From contig JAJZUP010000002.1 in NCBI GenBank assembly GCA_021848465.1, positions 248,001 to 312,000 of the forward strand: 64,000 bases of DNA, in the 5' to 3' direction. Of the stretch, positions 44,429 to 53,348 are shown in pieces; positions within the stretch are counted from its first letter, which is position 1; the number at the start of each line of letters is the position of its first letter. Below the pieces are notes generated by a model. That model saw nothing but the letters and a program-made list of their open reading frames with translations, ran no database searches and had not been told where the DNA came from. The position numbers and the translations under genes are program-made. This stretch comes from Pseudomonadota bacterium (GTDB taxonomy: Bacteria > Pseudomonadota > Gammaproteobacteria > Burkholderiales > Gallionellaceae).

Positions 44429-45322
44429 TCAGGCGGGGAAAACCCCGGTGGAAAGATAACGGTCACCACGATCGCACACGATGAACACGATGGTGGCGTT
44501 CTGCACCTGTTGCGAGACGCGTAGCGCCACGCTCAAGGCGCCGCCGGATGAAATGCCGCAGAAAATGCCTTCCTCGCGCGCCATGCGCCGCGTCATTTCC
44601 TCCGCGTCCTGCTGGCTCACATATTCCAGCCGGTCGACGTTCTTGCCGTCATAGATTTTCGGCAGGTATTCCGCCGGCCATTTGCGGATGCCGGGAATCT
44701 GCGCGCCGGTTTCCGGCTGCACGCCGATGATTTGGATGGCCGGGTTCTGCTCCTTGAAGAAGCGCGAGTTGCCCATGATCGTACCGGTGGTGCCCATGCT
44801 GCTGACAAAGTGCGTGATCTGCCCGTGCGTCTCGCGCCAGATCTCGGGCGCGGTACCCTCATAATGCGCGAGCGGATTATCCGGATTGGCGAACTGGTCG
44901 AGGATAATGCCGCGCCCTTCGTTGCGCAGCTTTTCCGCAGTGTCGCGCGCCAGCTCCATGCTGCCCTCTTTCGACGTCAACACCAGCTCCGCACCGAACG
45001 CGCGCATGGTCTGGCGGCGTTCCACACTCTGGTTTTCCGGCATTACGAGGATCATCTTGTAGCCGCGCATTGCCGCCGCCATCGCCAAGGCAATGCCGGT
45101 GTTGCCGCTGGTCGCCTCGATCAGGGTATCACCCGGCTTGATGGCGCCGCGCTCTTCGGCATGCCGGATCATCGACAAGGCCGGCCGGTCCTTCACCGAA
45201 CCGGCGGGATTGTTGCCTTCCAGTTTTGCCAGGATCACATTCGACGTAGCGCCGGGAATGCGCTTCAAGCGCACCAGCGGCGTATTGCCGACGAAGTCCT
45301 CGATACTGCGATAGCCAGACAT
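44429..45322 (-). CDS. cysM: Cysteine synthase B (O-acetylserine sulfhydrylase)
   Basis: A 297-aa PLP enzyme. The Schiff-base Lys is in NPAGSVKDRPA, the phosphate-binding loop is GTTGTIMG, and EATSGNTGIALA is also present. The CysM type accepts thiosulfate as well as sulfide, giving S-sulfocysteine. Its ATG overlaps the stop of the YeeE-like gene (TAATG), so it is translationally coupled to predicted thiosulfate uptake. The track start at 45484 is wrong; 45322 gives a normal length. Confidence 0.92.
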   Translation of the reverse strand: MSGYRSIEDFVGNTPLVRLKRIPGATSNVILAKLEGNNPAGSVKDRPALSMIRHAEERGAIKPGDTLIEATSGNTGIALAMAAAMRGYKMILVMPENQSVERRQTMRAFGAELVLTSKEGSMELARDTAEKLRNEGRGIILDQFANPDNPLAHYEGTAPEIWRETHGQITHFVSSMGTTGTIMGNSRFFKEQNPAIQIIGVQPETGAQIPGIRKWPAEYLPKIYDGKNVDRLEYVSQQDAEEMTRRMAREEGIFCGISSGGALSVALRVSQQVQNATIVFIVCDRGDRYLSTGVFPA

Positions 45323-45786
45323 TACGAACAATCGCCCTGTTCGGCCACTTCGACCACCACCGGCTTCTTGTCCTGGCGCGCGGCCCACACCTTGTGCGCG
45401 GCAATGCCCACCAGCATTGCGGGCAGGAACACCCACAACTCCCAGTTCGGTGCAGCAAGCAGCGCCACCGCCGGGCCCGGACAATAGCCGCCGATGCCCC
45501 AGCCCAATCCGAACAATACCGCACCGCCGATCAACGCGCGGTCAATCTGGCTCTGCCCGGTGAAATAAAAACGAATATCCATCAGCGGCCGCTTGCGGCG
45601 CAGGATGATCGGGAACGTCACCGCAGTCACTCCCACCGCACCGCCCAGCACGAACAGCAACGTAGGGTCCCACACGCCCGCCACATCAAGGAAGCCGAGC
45701 ACTTTTTCCGGATGCGTCATGCCCGCCAGCGCGAGCCCGAAACCGAATACCAGGCCCGTCAGCAAGCCGACCAGATTCCTAGACAT
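45322..45786 (-). CDS. Half-size YeeE/YedE-family transporter subunit (DUF6691 type)
   Basis: A 154-aa membrane protein with four helices. It begins MSRNLVGLLTGLVFGFGLALAGMTHPEKV and carries GWGIGGYCPGPAVALL, one of the Cys-containing loops through which YeeE/TsuA proteins pass thiosulfate. It overlaps the other half-size gene by 8 nt and abuts cysM. Two half-size proteins probably pair to equal one full-length TsuA-type channel. Confidence 0.85.
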   Translation of the reverse strand: MSRNLVGLLTGLVFGFGLALAGMTHPEKVLGFLDVAGVWDPTLLFVLGGAVGVTAVTFPIILRRKRPLMDIRFYFTGQSQIDRALIGGAVLFGLGWGIGGYCPGPAVALLAAPNWELWVFLPAMLVGIAAHKVWAARQDKKPVVVEVAEQGDCS

Positions 45787-46225
45787 GTCCGCCTCCCACG
45801 CTGAAAACATGGCGCACCACAGTCGTGGTCAGGATCGCCACACTCAGGAACACCACCGTCGCCACCAGCGAACGCAACGAGAAACGCCCCAGCCCGCACA
45901 CCCCATGCCCGCTGGTGCAGCCCTTGCCGAGCGAAGCGCCGAATCCCACCAGCACACCGGCCACTACCAGCAGCCAAACCGGAAAATCCGCGCGTGCCAC
46001 CGGCGCCGGCGCGGCACCGAGATAGCACAGCTTGGCGCCGATCACGAGCCCCAACAGGAACAGCGCGCGCCACACCCACTCATTCGAATCCTGCAACGCG
46101 AACATCACGCGTCCAACGATGCCGCTGATACCCGCCACATGGCCGGTCAGCCACAACAGCAGCGCTGCCGAAGTGCCGATCAGCACCCCACCCAACAACG
46201 CATGCACCACAGAAAAATCACTCAT
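45779..46225 (-). CDS. Half-size YeeE/YedE-family transporter subunit
   Basis: A 148-aa membrane protein with four helices and the conserved GKGCTSGHGVCGLGRFSLRS loop, the best-known signature of YeeE/YedE thiosulfate and sulfur-compound transporters. The start at 46225 has GGGAG 5 nt upstream; the track ORF runs too far upstream. First gene of the uptake-cysM operon. The substrate may be thiosulfate, given cysM, but other reduced sulfur forms are possible. Confidence 0.87.
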   Translation of the reverse strand: MSDFSVVHALLGGVLIGTSAALLLWLTGHVAGISGIVGRVMFALQDSNEWVWRALFLLGLVIGAKLCYLGAAPAPVARADFPVWLLVVAGVLVGFGASLGKGCTSGHGVCGLGRFSLRSLVATVVFLSVAILTTTVVRHVFSVGGGHV

Positions 46226-46355
46226 CATCACTCCCGATTTCTTGAACACCCCGGCCTTGCCTGACAGCGCGCAGCCGCGAAACTGCGCGATTATATCCGA
46301 GCCCCGCCTTCGGCATCTGCCGCACAAACATCAGCATTCGCTTATGCCTTGAGAT

Positions 46356-46382
46356 ATAGATAAGCAATTTTTCTTTATCTAT
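46356..46382. promoter_or_regulatory. Inverted repeat between the sulfur operon and a divergent gene
   Basis: ATAGATAA and TTATCTAT are perfect 8-bp arms 11 nt apart, in an A/T-rich stretch of the 231-nt divergent region. The shape fits a LysR-type (for example CysB-like) operator controlling the sulfur genes, the divergent Cys-rich gene, or both. The regulator is inferred. Confidence 0.4.
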
Positions 46383-46456
46383 GCCAACAGGCATATGGAA
46401 TTTGATGGATTCTGACTGTATCTTGCGCCGACCGTTACCGCGGAAAGGATCACAAA

Positions 46457-46858
46457 ATGAACAACACCTGCCAGTACGGACTGCCGAATGTCACCTTCCA
46501 CCCGGCCAAGTATGTGAAATCGTATTACGGGGTCATTGAGGAAGACGGCAAGGATATCCACCACGTTGCCGACATCGACGCCTACTACAGCGTATTCGGC
46601 TACACCCGCGAAATGCGCAAATCCGGCATCCTGCCGGAAGAATTCATCTGGGAAACCTACATCCGCAAGAACTGCCTGCGTTGCCTGAAAATGCACATGA
46701 TCGAATACCTGATGCGCAACTCCGAGAGTTTCCGCGAAAAATACCAGGAACAGTACCAGCAATGGCTGGAAAATTACCGCAAGGAAAAGGACACGGCAAA
46801 CTGCGCGCGCAAATGCCTGGAGTGCGCCGTGCGCCCCTGCGACACAAGCTTAAGCTGA
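46457..46858 (+). CDS. Unknown small Cys-rich protein
   Basis: A 133-aa cytoplasmic protein with no signal or membrane segment that I do not recognise. It is rich in Tyr, Glu and Lys. It has CLRCLKMH in the centre and CARKCLECAVRPC at the C-terminus, six closely spaced cysteines suited to binding a metal or Fe-S cluster. The start has AAAGGATC upstream. It is divergent from the thiosulfate-uptake operon with a shared palindrome between, so a link to sulfur or redox metabolism is possible. Confidence 0.6.
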   Translation: MNNTCQYGLPNVTFHPAKYVKSYYGVIEEDGKDIHHVADIDAYYSVFGYTREMRKSGILPEEFIWETYIRKNCLRCLKMHMIEYLMRNSESFREKYQEQYQQWLENYRKEKDTANCARKCLECAVRPCDTSLS

Positions 46859-46859
46859 C

Positions 46860-47279
46860 TCACTCCCCGTGCAGCGTCAACACAATCCGGCGGCTACCGC
46901 CATGATTGCGATGCTCGCACAAATAAATACCCTGCCAGGTCCCCAGCCTTAACTGGCCATTGCCGACCGGGATCGTCAGTCCCGCCCCCAGCAGGCTGGA
47001 TTTGATATGCGCGGGCAAATCGTCGGAGCCCTCGTCCTGATGGCGGTAATACGGCTCATCCTCCGGCACCGCGCGATTGAAAAAACTTTCGAAGTCCTGG
47101 CGCACTGTAGGATCGGCGTTTTCATTCAGCGTCAGGGAAGCGGAGGTATGCAGGATGAACAAGTGCAGCAGCCCCACCCGGCAAGTCCGCAGTTCCGGCA
47201 GCTCGCGCAGCACCTCCTGCGTCACCAGATGAAAGCCGCGCGGATATGGCGGCAAACGAGTTTCTTTCTGCAACCACAT
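46860..47279 (-). CDS. YjbQ-family protein (UPF0047)
   Basis: A 139-aa protein with the family features [55 protein letters not shown], and conserved His residues. YjbQ proteins have weak thiamine-phosphate synthase activity and an unknown main role. It ends 1 nt from the convergent Cys-rich gene and lies upstream of a small membrane protein on the same strand. Confidence 0.9.
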   Translation of the reverse strand: MWLQKETRLPPYPRGFHLVTQEVLRELPELRTCRVGLLHLFILHTSASLTLNENADPTVRQDFESFFNRAVPEDEPYYRHQDEGSDDLPAHIKSSLLGAGLTIPVGNGQLRLGTWQGIYLCEHRNHGGSRRIVLTLHGE

Positions 47280-47287
47280 GACCGGCC

Positions 47288-47620
47288 TCAGTTGCGAATG
47301 CGGACGCGCGCCTCGTCGACGTGCACCACTTCGCCCTCAAACACATTCGCATCCTGCGGCGCATTGCGCTGCGCAAAGCCCGACCCGGCGAAGCCCTGCG
47401 CTGAAAACTGCTGCTGCATCTGCGCCATCAGCTTGCGCACCTTGCGCAGCTTCCACCACACATAGATGCCACCGGCCAGCGCGGCCACCAACAGCGCCAC
47501 CAGCAACACGGCGGAAAACATCAGCACCAGCGTGCCCAACAGCAACGCCGAGACAATGAACACCAGCTTGCCGAGCAGACTGGCGGGACGCGTAGATGGG
47601 GAAATGAAACGGATTTGCAT
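47288..47620 (-). CDS. Small membrane protein of unknown function
   Basis: A 110-aa protein. Two adjacent hydrophobic helices (about 16-55) are followed by a basic stretch ([18 protein letters not shown]) and a short beta-rich tail ([15 protein letters not shown]). It is probably an inner-membrane protein with its tail in the cytoplasm. It lies 8 nt before yjbQ and 38 nt after the YkgJ-type gene, likely one operon. I know no function. Confidence 0.6.
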   Translation of the reverse strand: MQIRFISPSTRPASLLGKLVFIVSALLLGTLVLMFSAVLLVALLVAALAGGIYVWWKLRKVRKLMAQMQQQFSAQGFAGSGFAQRNAPQDANVFEGEVVHVDEARVRIRN

Positions 47621-47658
47621 GGCGCCAGTTTAGCCGAATATCCCGCCTGCTGCGCGCT

Positions 47659-48030
47659 TCATTTGATGCCGTATTTGGCGCGCAACTGCACGCACTCCGG
47701 GTTCAGCGAGCCGTCGTCGAGCAGCGCACGAAACTCGCGGCACACCGAAGGCCGCTGCGCGTAAATGCTGCAACGCATGTCGTCCTGCAACGCAATGCAG
47801 CGGCCGTTGCCCGCCTCGGTGCCCTTCATGCAGGCGCGGAACGGCGTGAGCTGCACCGCCAGATCGGCCGGCACGCAGCCGCCCGGCTGCGTATCCAGCT
47901 CGCCGTGATAAAACGAAATGCGGAAATAGCGGCAGCACGCGCCGCAACCGGTACAGGGACTCTCCGCCCCGCTCATGTCATAGTAAATACGCCCATCCTC
48001 GACCGGGATGGCAATCTGGGTATGTTTCAT
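47659..48030 (-). CDS. YkgJ-family Cys-cluster protein
   Basis: A 123-aa protein with the family's cysteine pattern CTGCGACCRYF, GGCVP, RCIAL, RCSIYAQRPSVCREF. Such CxxCxxCC proteins are thought to bind zinc or an Fe-S cluster; the function is unknown. The start is set at the ATG 48030 (MKHTQIAIPV), much shorter than the track ORF. It is divergent from the MATE pump with about 146 nt between. Confidence 0.82.
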   Translation of the reverse strand: MKHTQIAIPVEDGRIYYDMSGAESPCTGCGACCRYFRISFYHGELDTQPGGCVPADLAVQLTPFRACMKGTEAGNGRCIALQDDMRCSIYAQRPSVCREFRALLDDGSLNPECVQLRAKYGIK

Positions 48031-48176
48031 TGGGTACCGCGCCGGAATCCTTGGCCACTTGCAAAGCGGCGGCATCATACTGGTTATCGGCGCGCAGAGA
48101 AAGCCGCCGCGGCGCCCGATTGGCGCGTCCGCCCGGCTCGCGTAAGATGCCGCCCTTTCCCGCACGCACCTCCGCC

Positions 48177-49526
48177 ATGCCGCACACCTCATCCACCCGC
48201 GCCCTGTTCCAGCTCGCCTGGCCGATGCTGGTCGCGCAACTCGCGATGATGGCCAATGCGGTGATCGACACGGCGATGGCTGGGCGGCTCTCCGCCATCG
48301 ACCTCGCTGCCGTCGGCGTGGCCGCTTCGATCATGGCGACCGTGATGATGTCGCTGGTCAGCGTACTGTTCGCGTTGCCGCCGTTGATCGCGCACCTGTA
48401 CGGTGCCGGCCGCGCCGATGAAATCGGACGCGAAATCCACCAGGGCGTCTGGATTTCGCTCGGGCTCGCACTGGCGACCATCCTGCTGTTGCTCTTCCCG
48501 CAGCCCTTCCTCGCCATCTCGCACCTGCAACCCGATGTCGAAACCAAGGTGCGCGCCTACCTCAGCGCCTCCGCCTGGGGCGTGCCCGCCGTGTTTGCGC
48601 TGCGCCTGTTCTTCGGGCTTTCCACCGGCATCGGCCGCCCGCACCCGGTGATGTTTTTCAACCTGCTCTCGCTCGCGCTCAAGGTGCCGCTCAATGCAGC
48701 CTTCATGTACGGCTTGCTCGGCCTGCCGGCAATGGGCGCGCCGGGCTGCGCGGTGGCCACCTCGCTGGATGCCTGGCTGATGGCCGCGCTCGCCTGGGGC
48801 TGGTGCCTGCGCCACCCGGACTACCTGCAGTTCCGCCTGCGCCAGCACTTCACCGCGCCGAACATCAGGACCATCGGCGAATTCCTCAAGCTCGGCATCC
48901 CGATCGGCCTCACCTTCATCGCCGACGTCACCGCCTTCACCTTCATGGCATTGTTCATCGCCCGGCTGGGCCCGGTGGTATCCGGCGCGCACCAGATCGC
49001 CGCCAACATCACCGCGCTGGCCTTCATGGTGCCGCTCGCGCTGGGCAATGCCACCTCGGTGCTGGTCGGGCAAGCACTCGGCGCGGGACAACCGGAACGC
49101 GCGCGCCGCATCTGCTGGGAAGGCATCCGCCTCGGCCTCGGCATCGCGCTGGTGCTGAGCCTCACCTTCTGGTTCGGCGCCACGCACATCGCCGCGCTCT
49201 ACACCACCGACGCACAGGTGCAGGCCATCGCTGTGCCGCTGATCATGCTGGTGGCGGTCTACCACCTCGGTGACGCCATGCAGGCGATCACCGTCAACGC
49301 GCTGCGCGGCTACAAGAAATCGGTGATCCCGATGTTGATCTACACCGTGACGTTGTGGCTGCCGGGGCTGGGTGGCGGGGTCGTGCTCGGCCTCACCGAT
49401 TATCTTGGCCCGGCACGCGGCGCGCCCGGCTTCTGGCTGGCCGGCATCGCCGGCATCTGGCTGGTGGGCGGACTGATGGCGCTATACCTCCACCACACCG
49501 CAAAACGGCACTGCGAGGCAGTCTAG
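48177..49526 (+). CDS. MATE-family efflux transporter (NorM-like)
   Basis: A 449-aa inner-membrane protein with about twelve helices in two similar halves. It starts LFQLAWPMLVAQLAMMANAVIDTAMAG, the family opening, and has VSGAHQIAANI in the second half. It exports cationic drugs or metabolites using a sodium or proton gradient; the substrate is unknown. The track start is too early. Its stop overlaps the convergent histidine-kinase stop within CTAG. Confidence 0.92.
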   Translation: MPHTSSTRALFQLAWPMLVAQLAMMANAVIDTAMAGRLSAIDLAAVGVAASIMATVMMSLVSVLFALPPLIAHLYGAGRADEIGREIHQGVWISLGLALATILLLLFPQPFLAISHLQPDVETKVRAYLSASAWGVPAVFALRLFFGLSTGIGRPHPVMFFNLLSLALKVPLNAAFMYGLLGLPAMGAPGCAVATSLDAWLMAALAWGWCLRHPDYLQFRLRQHFTAPNIRTIGEFLKLGIPIGLTFIADVTAFTFMALFIARLGPVVSGAHQIAANITALAFMVPLALGNATSVLVGQALGAGQPERARRICWEGIRLGLGIALVLSLTFWFGATHIAALYTTDAQVQAIAVPLIMLVAVYHLGDAMQAITVNALRGYKKSVIPMLIYTVTLWLPGLGGGVVLGLTDYLGPARGAPGFWLAGIAGIWLVGGLMALYLHHTAKRHCEAV

Positions 49527-51361
49527 CCCGCCGCCGTATCGTGCTCATGCCCGAGCGCGATATGCTGCGATGGCTCGCGGATCACCCTTGCCACCGCGAA
49601 GAACATCGCGGCGCGCAGCCGCTCCGGCGCCACCGGCTTGTGCAGCATGATGCCGCCGCTGGCATTGATCTCCTGCACCGTGGCGGCGGCGGTGTCGCCG
49701 GTCAGCACGATGGCCGGCAAATCCTCGCCCCACTGCTTGCGCATCTGGCGGATCACGTGGATCGCGGTTTCGTTATTCAGCAGCCGGTAGTCGCACACCA
49801 GCAGGTCGGGCTGGCTGTGCTGCTGCATGAACTGCAACAACACCTCGGTGGCAGACTCGCCCGCGCACACCGTGCAGCCCCAACCGCGCATCAGGTTGAC
49901 CAGCATGCCGCGAATTTCCGGCTCGTCCTCCACCAGCGCCACCGCCTTGCCCGCTATGTTGTAACGCGAAAACGCGCTGCTCGTCGGCTGCGCCACCTGC
50001 TCGGCATTGCCATCCGCCACCACGAAACTGAACGTCGAGCCCGTGCCCGGCACCGAGCTCACATCGATCTTCAACCCGAGCAGGCTTTCGATCCGCCGCA
50101 CGATTGCCAGCCCGAGCCCCAGCCCCTTGCGGCGGTCGCGCTGCGGATTGTGCACCTGGTAATACTCCTCGAAGATATGCGCCTGGGCCTCGGGCGTCAT
50201 GCCGATGCCGCTGTCCTCAACCTGGATGCGCCAGCCCTGCTCCGCGCGCTGGCAGCTCACGCGCACAAAGCCCTGGTCGGTATAGCGGATCGCGTTCGAC
50301 ACCAGGTTGTTCAGGACGCGCTGCAACAGCAACGGATCGCTGTACAGCACCCAGTCGCCGCGACCAATCACCAGCGCCACACCCTTGTTGCGCGCAAGCT
50401 GGGTCATATCGCCCGCGATGTCGTCCAGCAATGGCTGCAAGCGGAACGACTTCCAGTGCGGCTCCACCACCCCGGCATCCAGCCGCGACACATCCAGCAG
50501 CTCGTCGAACATCCCCGCCAGCGCATTCACCGACTTGCCGATCTGCCCGGCCAGGCGCGGCACCTCCTGCGCTCCTGCGTCGGTCAGCGCATCGCTGAAC
50601 AGCATCAGCGCCTGCATCGGCTGGCGCAAATCGTGGCTGGCCGCCGCGAAAAAGCGCGACTTCTCCAGACTGGCCGACTCGGCATCGGCACGCGCCTGGT
50701 TCACCACCGCCTGCTGCGCCACCAGTTGCTGGATCACGCGCTCCTTGCCCATGCGTTGCACCAGCGCATCGCGAAACGCTCCCGCCACCTCGCTCCCGCT
50801 TTTCAGCAGCACCGCGTAATACAGCGCGATAAACACCGCCGTCGCCTGGTACACCTCGCCGTCCATGCTGATGCAGCGGGCAATCGGCGGCACCAGCACG
50901 CCGGTGATCCACACATAAAACGAAGCCGGGTACACCGTATTCGTACTCACCGAAGCCGCAGCCAGCCCCATCAACAGCATCAGCAACACCGATTGGTAAA
51001 TCAGGTCGGGCGGGAACAGCCAGAGCGCCGAACTGCCCCAGAACAGCGCCAGAAAACCGGTGAAAGAAATGAATGCGAAATGCCAGCGCGTGCAATCCTC
51101 AAGCGACTCGGTGCGATGACGCATGCGCCACCACCACAGCAGCTCAACCGACCACGCCAGCCCCCCCAGCACGTCGTACCAGAACAGCGCGGCATGTGAC
51201 AACACGCTCCACATCAGCCAATTGAAAATCGCCAGCAGCGCCAACTGGCTGCTGATCATGCTCAGGTAATTTTTCAGACGCGAGCGAATCTGCTCGGAAA
51301 CGATATGCAGGTTATCTGCATTAACCGGAAATCTCAGCGACTCCAGGACGGTTTTCTTCAT
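49523..51361 (-). CDS. Membrane hybrid histidine kinase with receiver domain
   Basis: A 612-aa sensor. About six membrane helices (45-215), then a dimerisation/phospho-acceptor domain with FAAASHDLRQPMQAL (His), a kinase domain with LVSNAIRYTDQGF, DSGIGM and GLGLGLAIVRRI, and a C-terminal receiver (about 485-600) with LVCDYRLLN (Asp) and HKPV (Lys). The DLRQP H-box and lack of a separate periplasmic domain suggest a membrane-sensing group. No partner regulator is adjacent. The start is the ATG at 51361. Confidence 0.9.
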   Translation of the reverse strand: MKKTVLESLRFPVNADNLHIVSEQIRSRLKNYLSMISSQLALLAIFNWLMWSVLSHAALFWYDVLGGLAWSVELLWWWRMRHRTESLEDCTRWHFAFISFTGFLALFWGSSALWLFPPDLIYQSVLLMLLMGLAAASVSTNTVYPASFYVWITGVLVPPIARCISMDGEVYQATAVFIALYYAVLLKSGSEVAGAFRDALVQRMGKERVIQQLVAQQAVVNQARADAESASLEKSRFFAAASHDLRQPMQALMLFSDALTDAGAQEVPRLAGQIGKSVNALAGMFDELLDVSRLDAGVVEPHWKSFRLQPLLDDIAGDMTQLARNKGVALVIGRGDWVLYSDPLLLQRVLNNLVSNAIRYTDQGFVRVSCQRAEQGWRIQVEDSGIGMTPEAQAHIFEEYYQVHNPQRDRRKGLGLGLAIVRRIESLLGLKIDVSSVPGTGSTFSFVVADGNAEQVAQPTSSAFSRYNIAGKAVALVEDEPEIRGMLVNLMRGWGCTVCAGESATEVLLQFMQQHSQPDLLVCDYRLLNNETAIHVIRQMRKQWGEDLPAIVLTGDTAAATVQEINASGGIMLHKPVAPERLRAAMFFAVARVIREPSQHIALGHEHDTAAG

Positions 51362-51690
51362 TGCACTTGTAACCTCACAGCCGCACCTCGCAAAAGCCCG
51401 CAGACAACACAAGAAAAACCAGTGAGGCGCAGCATACCCGAGCGCAACGTATGCATCCAGAATAATTTATACAGTTATTTAACATACATCATTTGATGCG
51501 CAGAGAATGCGCAAACCGGCACTTCATTCATGCAAAATACCCAAGCCGCATAACCCGAGCAGCAAGCGATTGACAGGCATTGCGAGGCTCCCATAAAGTT
51601 GCGCCCACTTGCTACTCTGCTCCACGCACATCGCACCGCATGGACGGCGCGAGGCTCACGGCAAAGTCCCCAGAACAGGAGGCTGCGAAA

Positions 51691-51738
51691 GGGTGACGGC
51701 GAAGCCGTCGGGCACCCTCGGCGTACCCCTTGCGGGTG
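51691..51738 (+). promoter_or_regulatory. Candidate switching leader before the methyltransferase
   Basis: In the 446-nt gap 51362-51807, GGGTG-ACGGC-GAA-GCCGT-CGGG-CACCC forms a bulged hairpin (51691-51717). A second GGGTG at 51734-51738 could pair with the same CACCC instead, giving two mutually exclusive folds shortly before the methyltransferase start. No known riboswitch is recognised. The rest of the gap shows no gene I accept. Confidence 0.35.
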
Positions 51739-51807
51739 CTGGCGCAAGAAAACCCGCATAGACGGGAACGCAATTTGCCACAACACAGTTTGCAAAAGGG
51801 ATCGCAT

Positions 51808-52632
51808 TTGTCACAACCAGCCTCCGGTAACCCGCTCGCCGCCATCGAGCCCTGGAACCTCGTCGCCGATGGTTACGCCGAGACCACAATGCTGGTGTTC
51901 CAGCGCTTCGCCGAACAAGCCATCGCCGCCGTCGGCCTGCAAACTGGCGACACCGTGCTCGATGTCGCCTGCGGCCCCGGCACGCTCGGGCTCATCGCCG
52001 CAGAAACGGCGAGCAAGGTGCACGGCATCGACTTCTCCGAATCCATGCTCGCCATCTTCAAACAGAAGATGGCACAGGCCGGGCACAACCATATCGAGCT
52101 GCACTGCGGCGACGCGCAAGCGCTGCCCTATGCGGGCGCAACCTTCGACGCCGCCTTCTCGCTGTTCGGCCTGATGTTCTTCCCCGATCGCAGCAAAGGC
52201 TTCGCCGAAATCCACCGCACACTCAAACCCGGCGGCCGCATCGCCATCACCAGCTGGGCGCCGATGGATCAATCGCCCGCGATGACGACCATGTTCGGCG
52301 CACTGCGCGCCATAAACCCCGACCTGCCGCAACCGCAACGCTCCGTCACCACGCTGGAAAACCCGGAAGTGTTCCAGCGCGAAATGGAAACGGCTGGATT
52401 CAAAAACATAGAGATACGCCCCCTCACCCAAGGCTTTCCCGTCACTACCGTTCCCGAGTTCTGGGACTTCATGGTCAAGGGCAGCGCCCCGCTGGTGATG
52501 ATGAAAATGAAACTGGGGGAAGAACTGTGGCGCGAAAAGGAAAAGATTGCGCTGGGGTATCTGGAGGATGTGTTGACAGGGAAACAGGGCGAGCTGACTT
52601 CGAATGCGTGGTTGGGGGTTGGCGTGAAATGA
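51808..52632 (+). CDS. SAM-dependent methyltransferase (class I)
   Basis: A 274-aa protein with the SAM-binding glycine loop VLDVACGPGTLGLIA, then GIDFSESML, HCGDAQALPYAGATFDAAFS and KPGGRIAIT, the usual motifs I-III of UbiE/Methyltransf_11 enzymes. The substrate is unknown. I favour TTG at 51808 (LSQPASGNP) with AAGGGA upstream; the track ATG at 51730 would translate the structured leader. Its 3' end is partly duplicated at 53349-53582, beyond a HigBA-type module. Confidence 0.82.
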   Translation: MSQPASGNPLAAIEPWNLVADGYAETTMLVFQRFAEQAIAAVGLQTGDTVLDVACGPGTLGLIAAETASKVHGIDFSESMLAIFKQKMAQAGHNHIELHCGDAQALPYAGATFDAAFSLFGLMFFPDRSKGFAEIHRTLKPGGRIAITSWAPMDQSPAMTTMFGALRAINPDLPQPQRSVTTLENPEVFQREMETAGFKNIEIRPLTQGFPVTTVPEFWDFMVKGSAPLVMMKMKLGEELWREKEKIALGYLEDVLTGKQGELTSNAWLGVGVK

Positions 52633-52681
52633 CAGAACGCTAAAACACACGCGCTGACACCGGAATTGATCGCTTGCCACT

Positions 52682-52703
52682 CAATATAAATACTTATATA
52701 TTG
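52682..52703. promoter_or_regulatory. A/T-rich palindrome before the HigB-like gene
   Basis: CAATATA-AATACTTA-TATATTG has perfect 7-bp arms and ends 5 nt before the toxin ATG. TTGATC lies just upstream as a possible -35. Position suits autoregulation by the HigA-like protein. Confidence 0.5.
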
Positions 52704-52708
52704 CCAAT

Positions 52709-53032
52709 ATGAAACCGCTCAAGTTCATCGGTTCCAGCGAAGACGATCTGGCCGCCTTCCCAAAGGAAGCAAAAGGACTGGCGGGAAACGAACTCTGGCA
52801 AATCCAGCTAGGCTTGATGCCGTCGGACTGGAAGCCGATGCTGAATGTGGGCGCAGGTGCGTATGAGATTCGTGTCCATGTATTGGGCGAGTGGCGCGTG
52901 ATCTATGTGGCTAAATTTGCTGATGCGGTTTATGTGCTGCATGCCTTCCAGAAGAAAACGCAGCAAACGCGCAAGGAAGACATTGCACTGGCGGCCACCC
53001 GCTACAAGCAGATCAAGGAGATTGCGAAATGA
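52709..53032 (+). CDS. higB: RelE/HigB-superfamily toxin (Gp49-like)
   Basis: A 107-aa toxin of the RelE/ParE fold, Gp49-like branch. Typical are LWQIQLGLMPSDWKPM, the central AYEIRVHVLGEWRVIYVAKF and VLHAFQKKTQQTRKEDIALA. It would cleave mRNA at the ribosome. The toxin comes first and the antitoxin second, overlapping by 4 nt, the order of higBA-type modules. It has its own palindromic operator. Confidence 0.87.
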   Translation: MKPLKFIGSSEDDLAAFPKEAKGLAGNELWQIQLGLMPSDWKPMLNVGAGAYEIRVHVLGEWRVIYVAKFADAVYVLHAFQKKTQQTRKEDIALAATRYKQIKEIAK

Positions 53033-53322
53033 AAAAAGAAAAACTCAAAATCACCGAATCCAGCGGCAACGTATTTATCGATCTTGGCTTTTCGCCGGAA
53101 GAAGCCACCATCCTCGCCATGCGCTCCCAACTTATGGGCGAACTGCGCATCAAAATCCGCGACGAAGGATGGACACAGGCCGAGGCCGCAGAAATACTCG
53201 GGGTCTCCCAATCCCGCGTCTCTGACCTGACTCGTGGCAAGTTCGAAAAGTTCAGCCTGGACATGCTCATCACATTGGCGACGCGGGCGGGGAAGAAGGT
53301 TGAACTCAGGCTGGCGGCGTGA
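53029..53322 (+). CDS. higA: XRE-family antitoxin (HigA-like)
   Basis: A 97-aa protein. A short N-terminal toxin-binding part is followed by a helix-turn-helix, WTQAEAAEILGVSQSRVSDLTRGKFEKFSLDML, of the HTH_37 type found in antitoxins of Gp49-like toxins. It should neutralise the upstream toxin and repress the pair. It overlaps the toxin stop by 4 nt and is followed at once by the broken methyltransferase copy. Confidence 0.87.
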   Translation: MKKEKLKITESSGNVFIDLGFSPEEATILAMRSQLMGELRIKIRDEGWTQAEAAEILGVSQSRVSDLTRGKFEKFSLDMLITLATRAGKKVELRLAA

Positions 53323-53348
53323 AAGCGTGGCCTGTCCCCCGAATATTT

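Noticed and set aside
44218-44484. Plus-strand 88-aa ORF between the sorting locus and cysM
   Set aside because: No family features, basic random-looking sequence, overlaps the cysM hairpin and coding end on the other strand.
49355-51199. 614-aa plus-strand ORF opposite the hybrid kinase
   Set aside because: Antisense shadow; His/Gln/Arg-rich and without domains.
51475-51889. Minus-strand small ORFs before the methyltransferase
   Set aside because: They read through the structured leader and show no family; spurious frames over GC-rich repeats are more likely.
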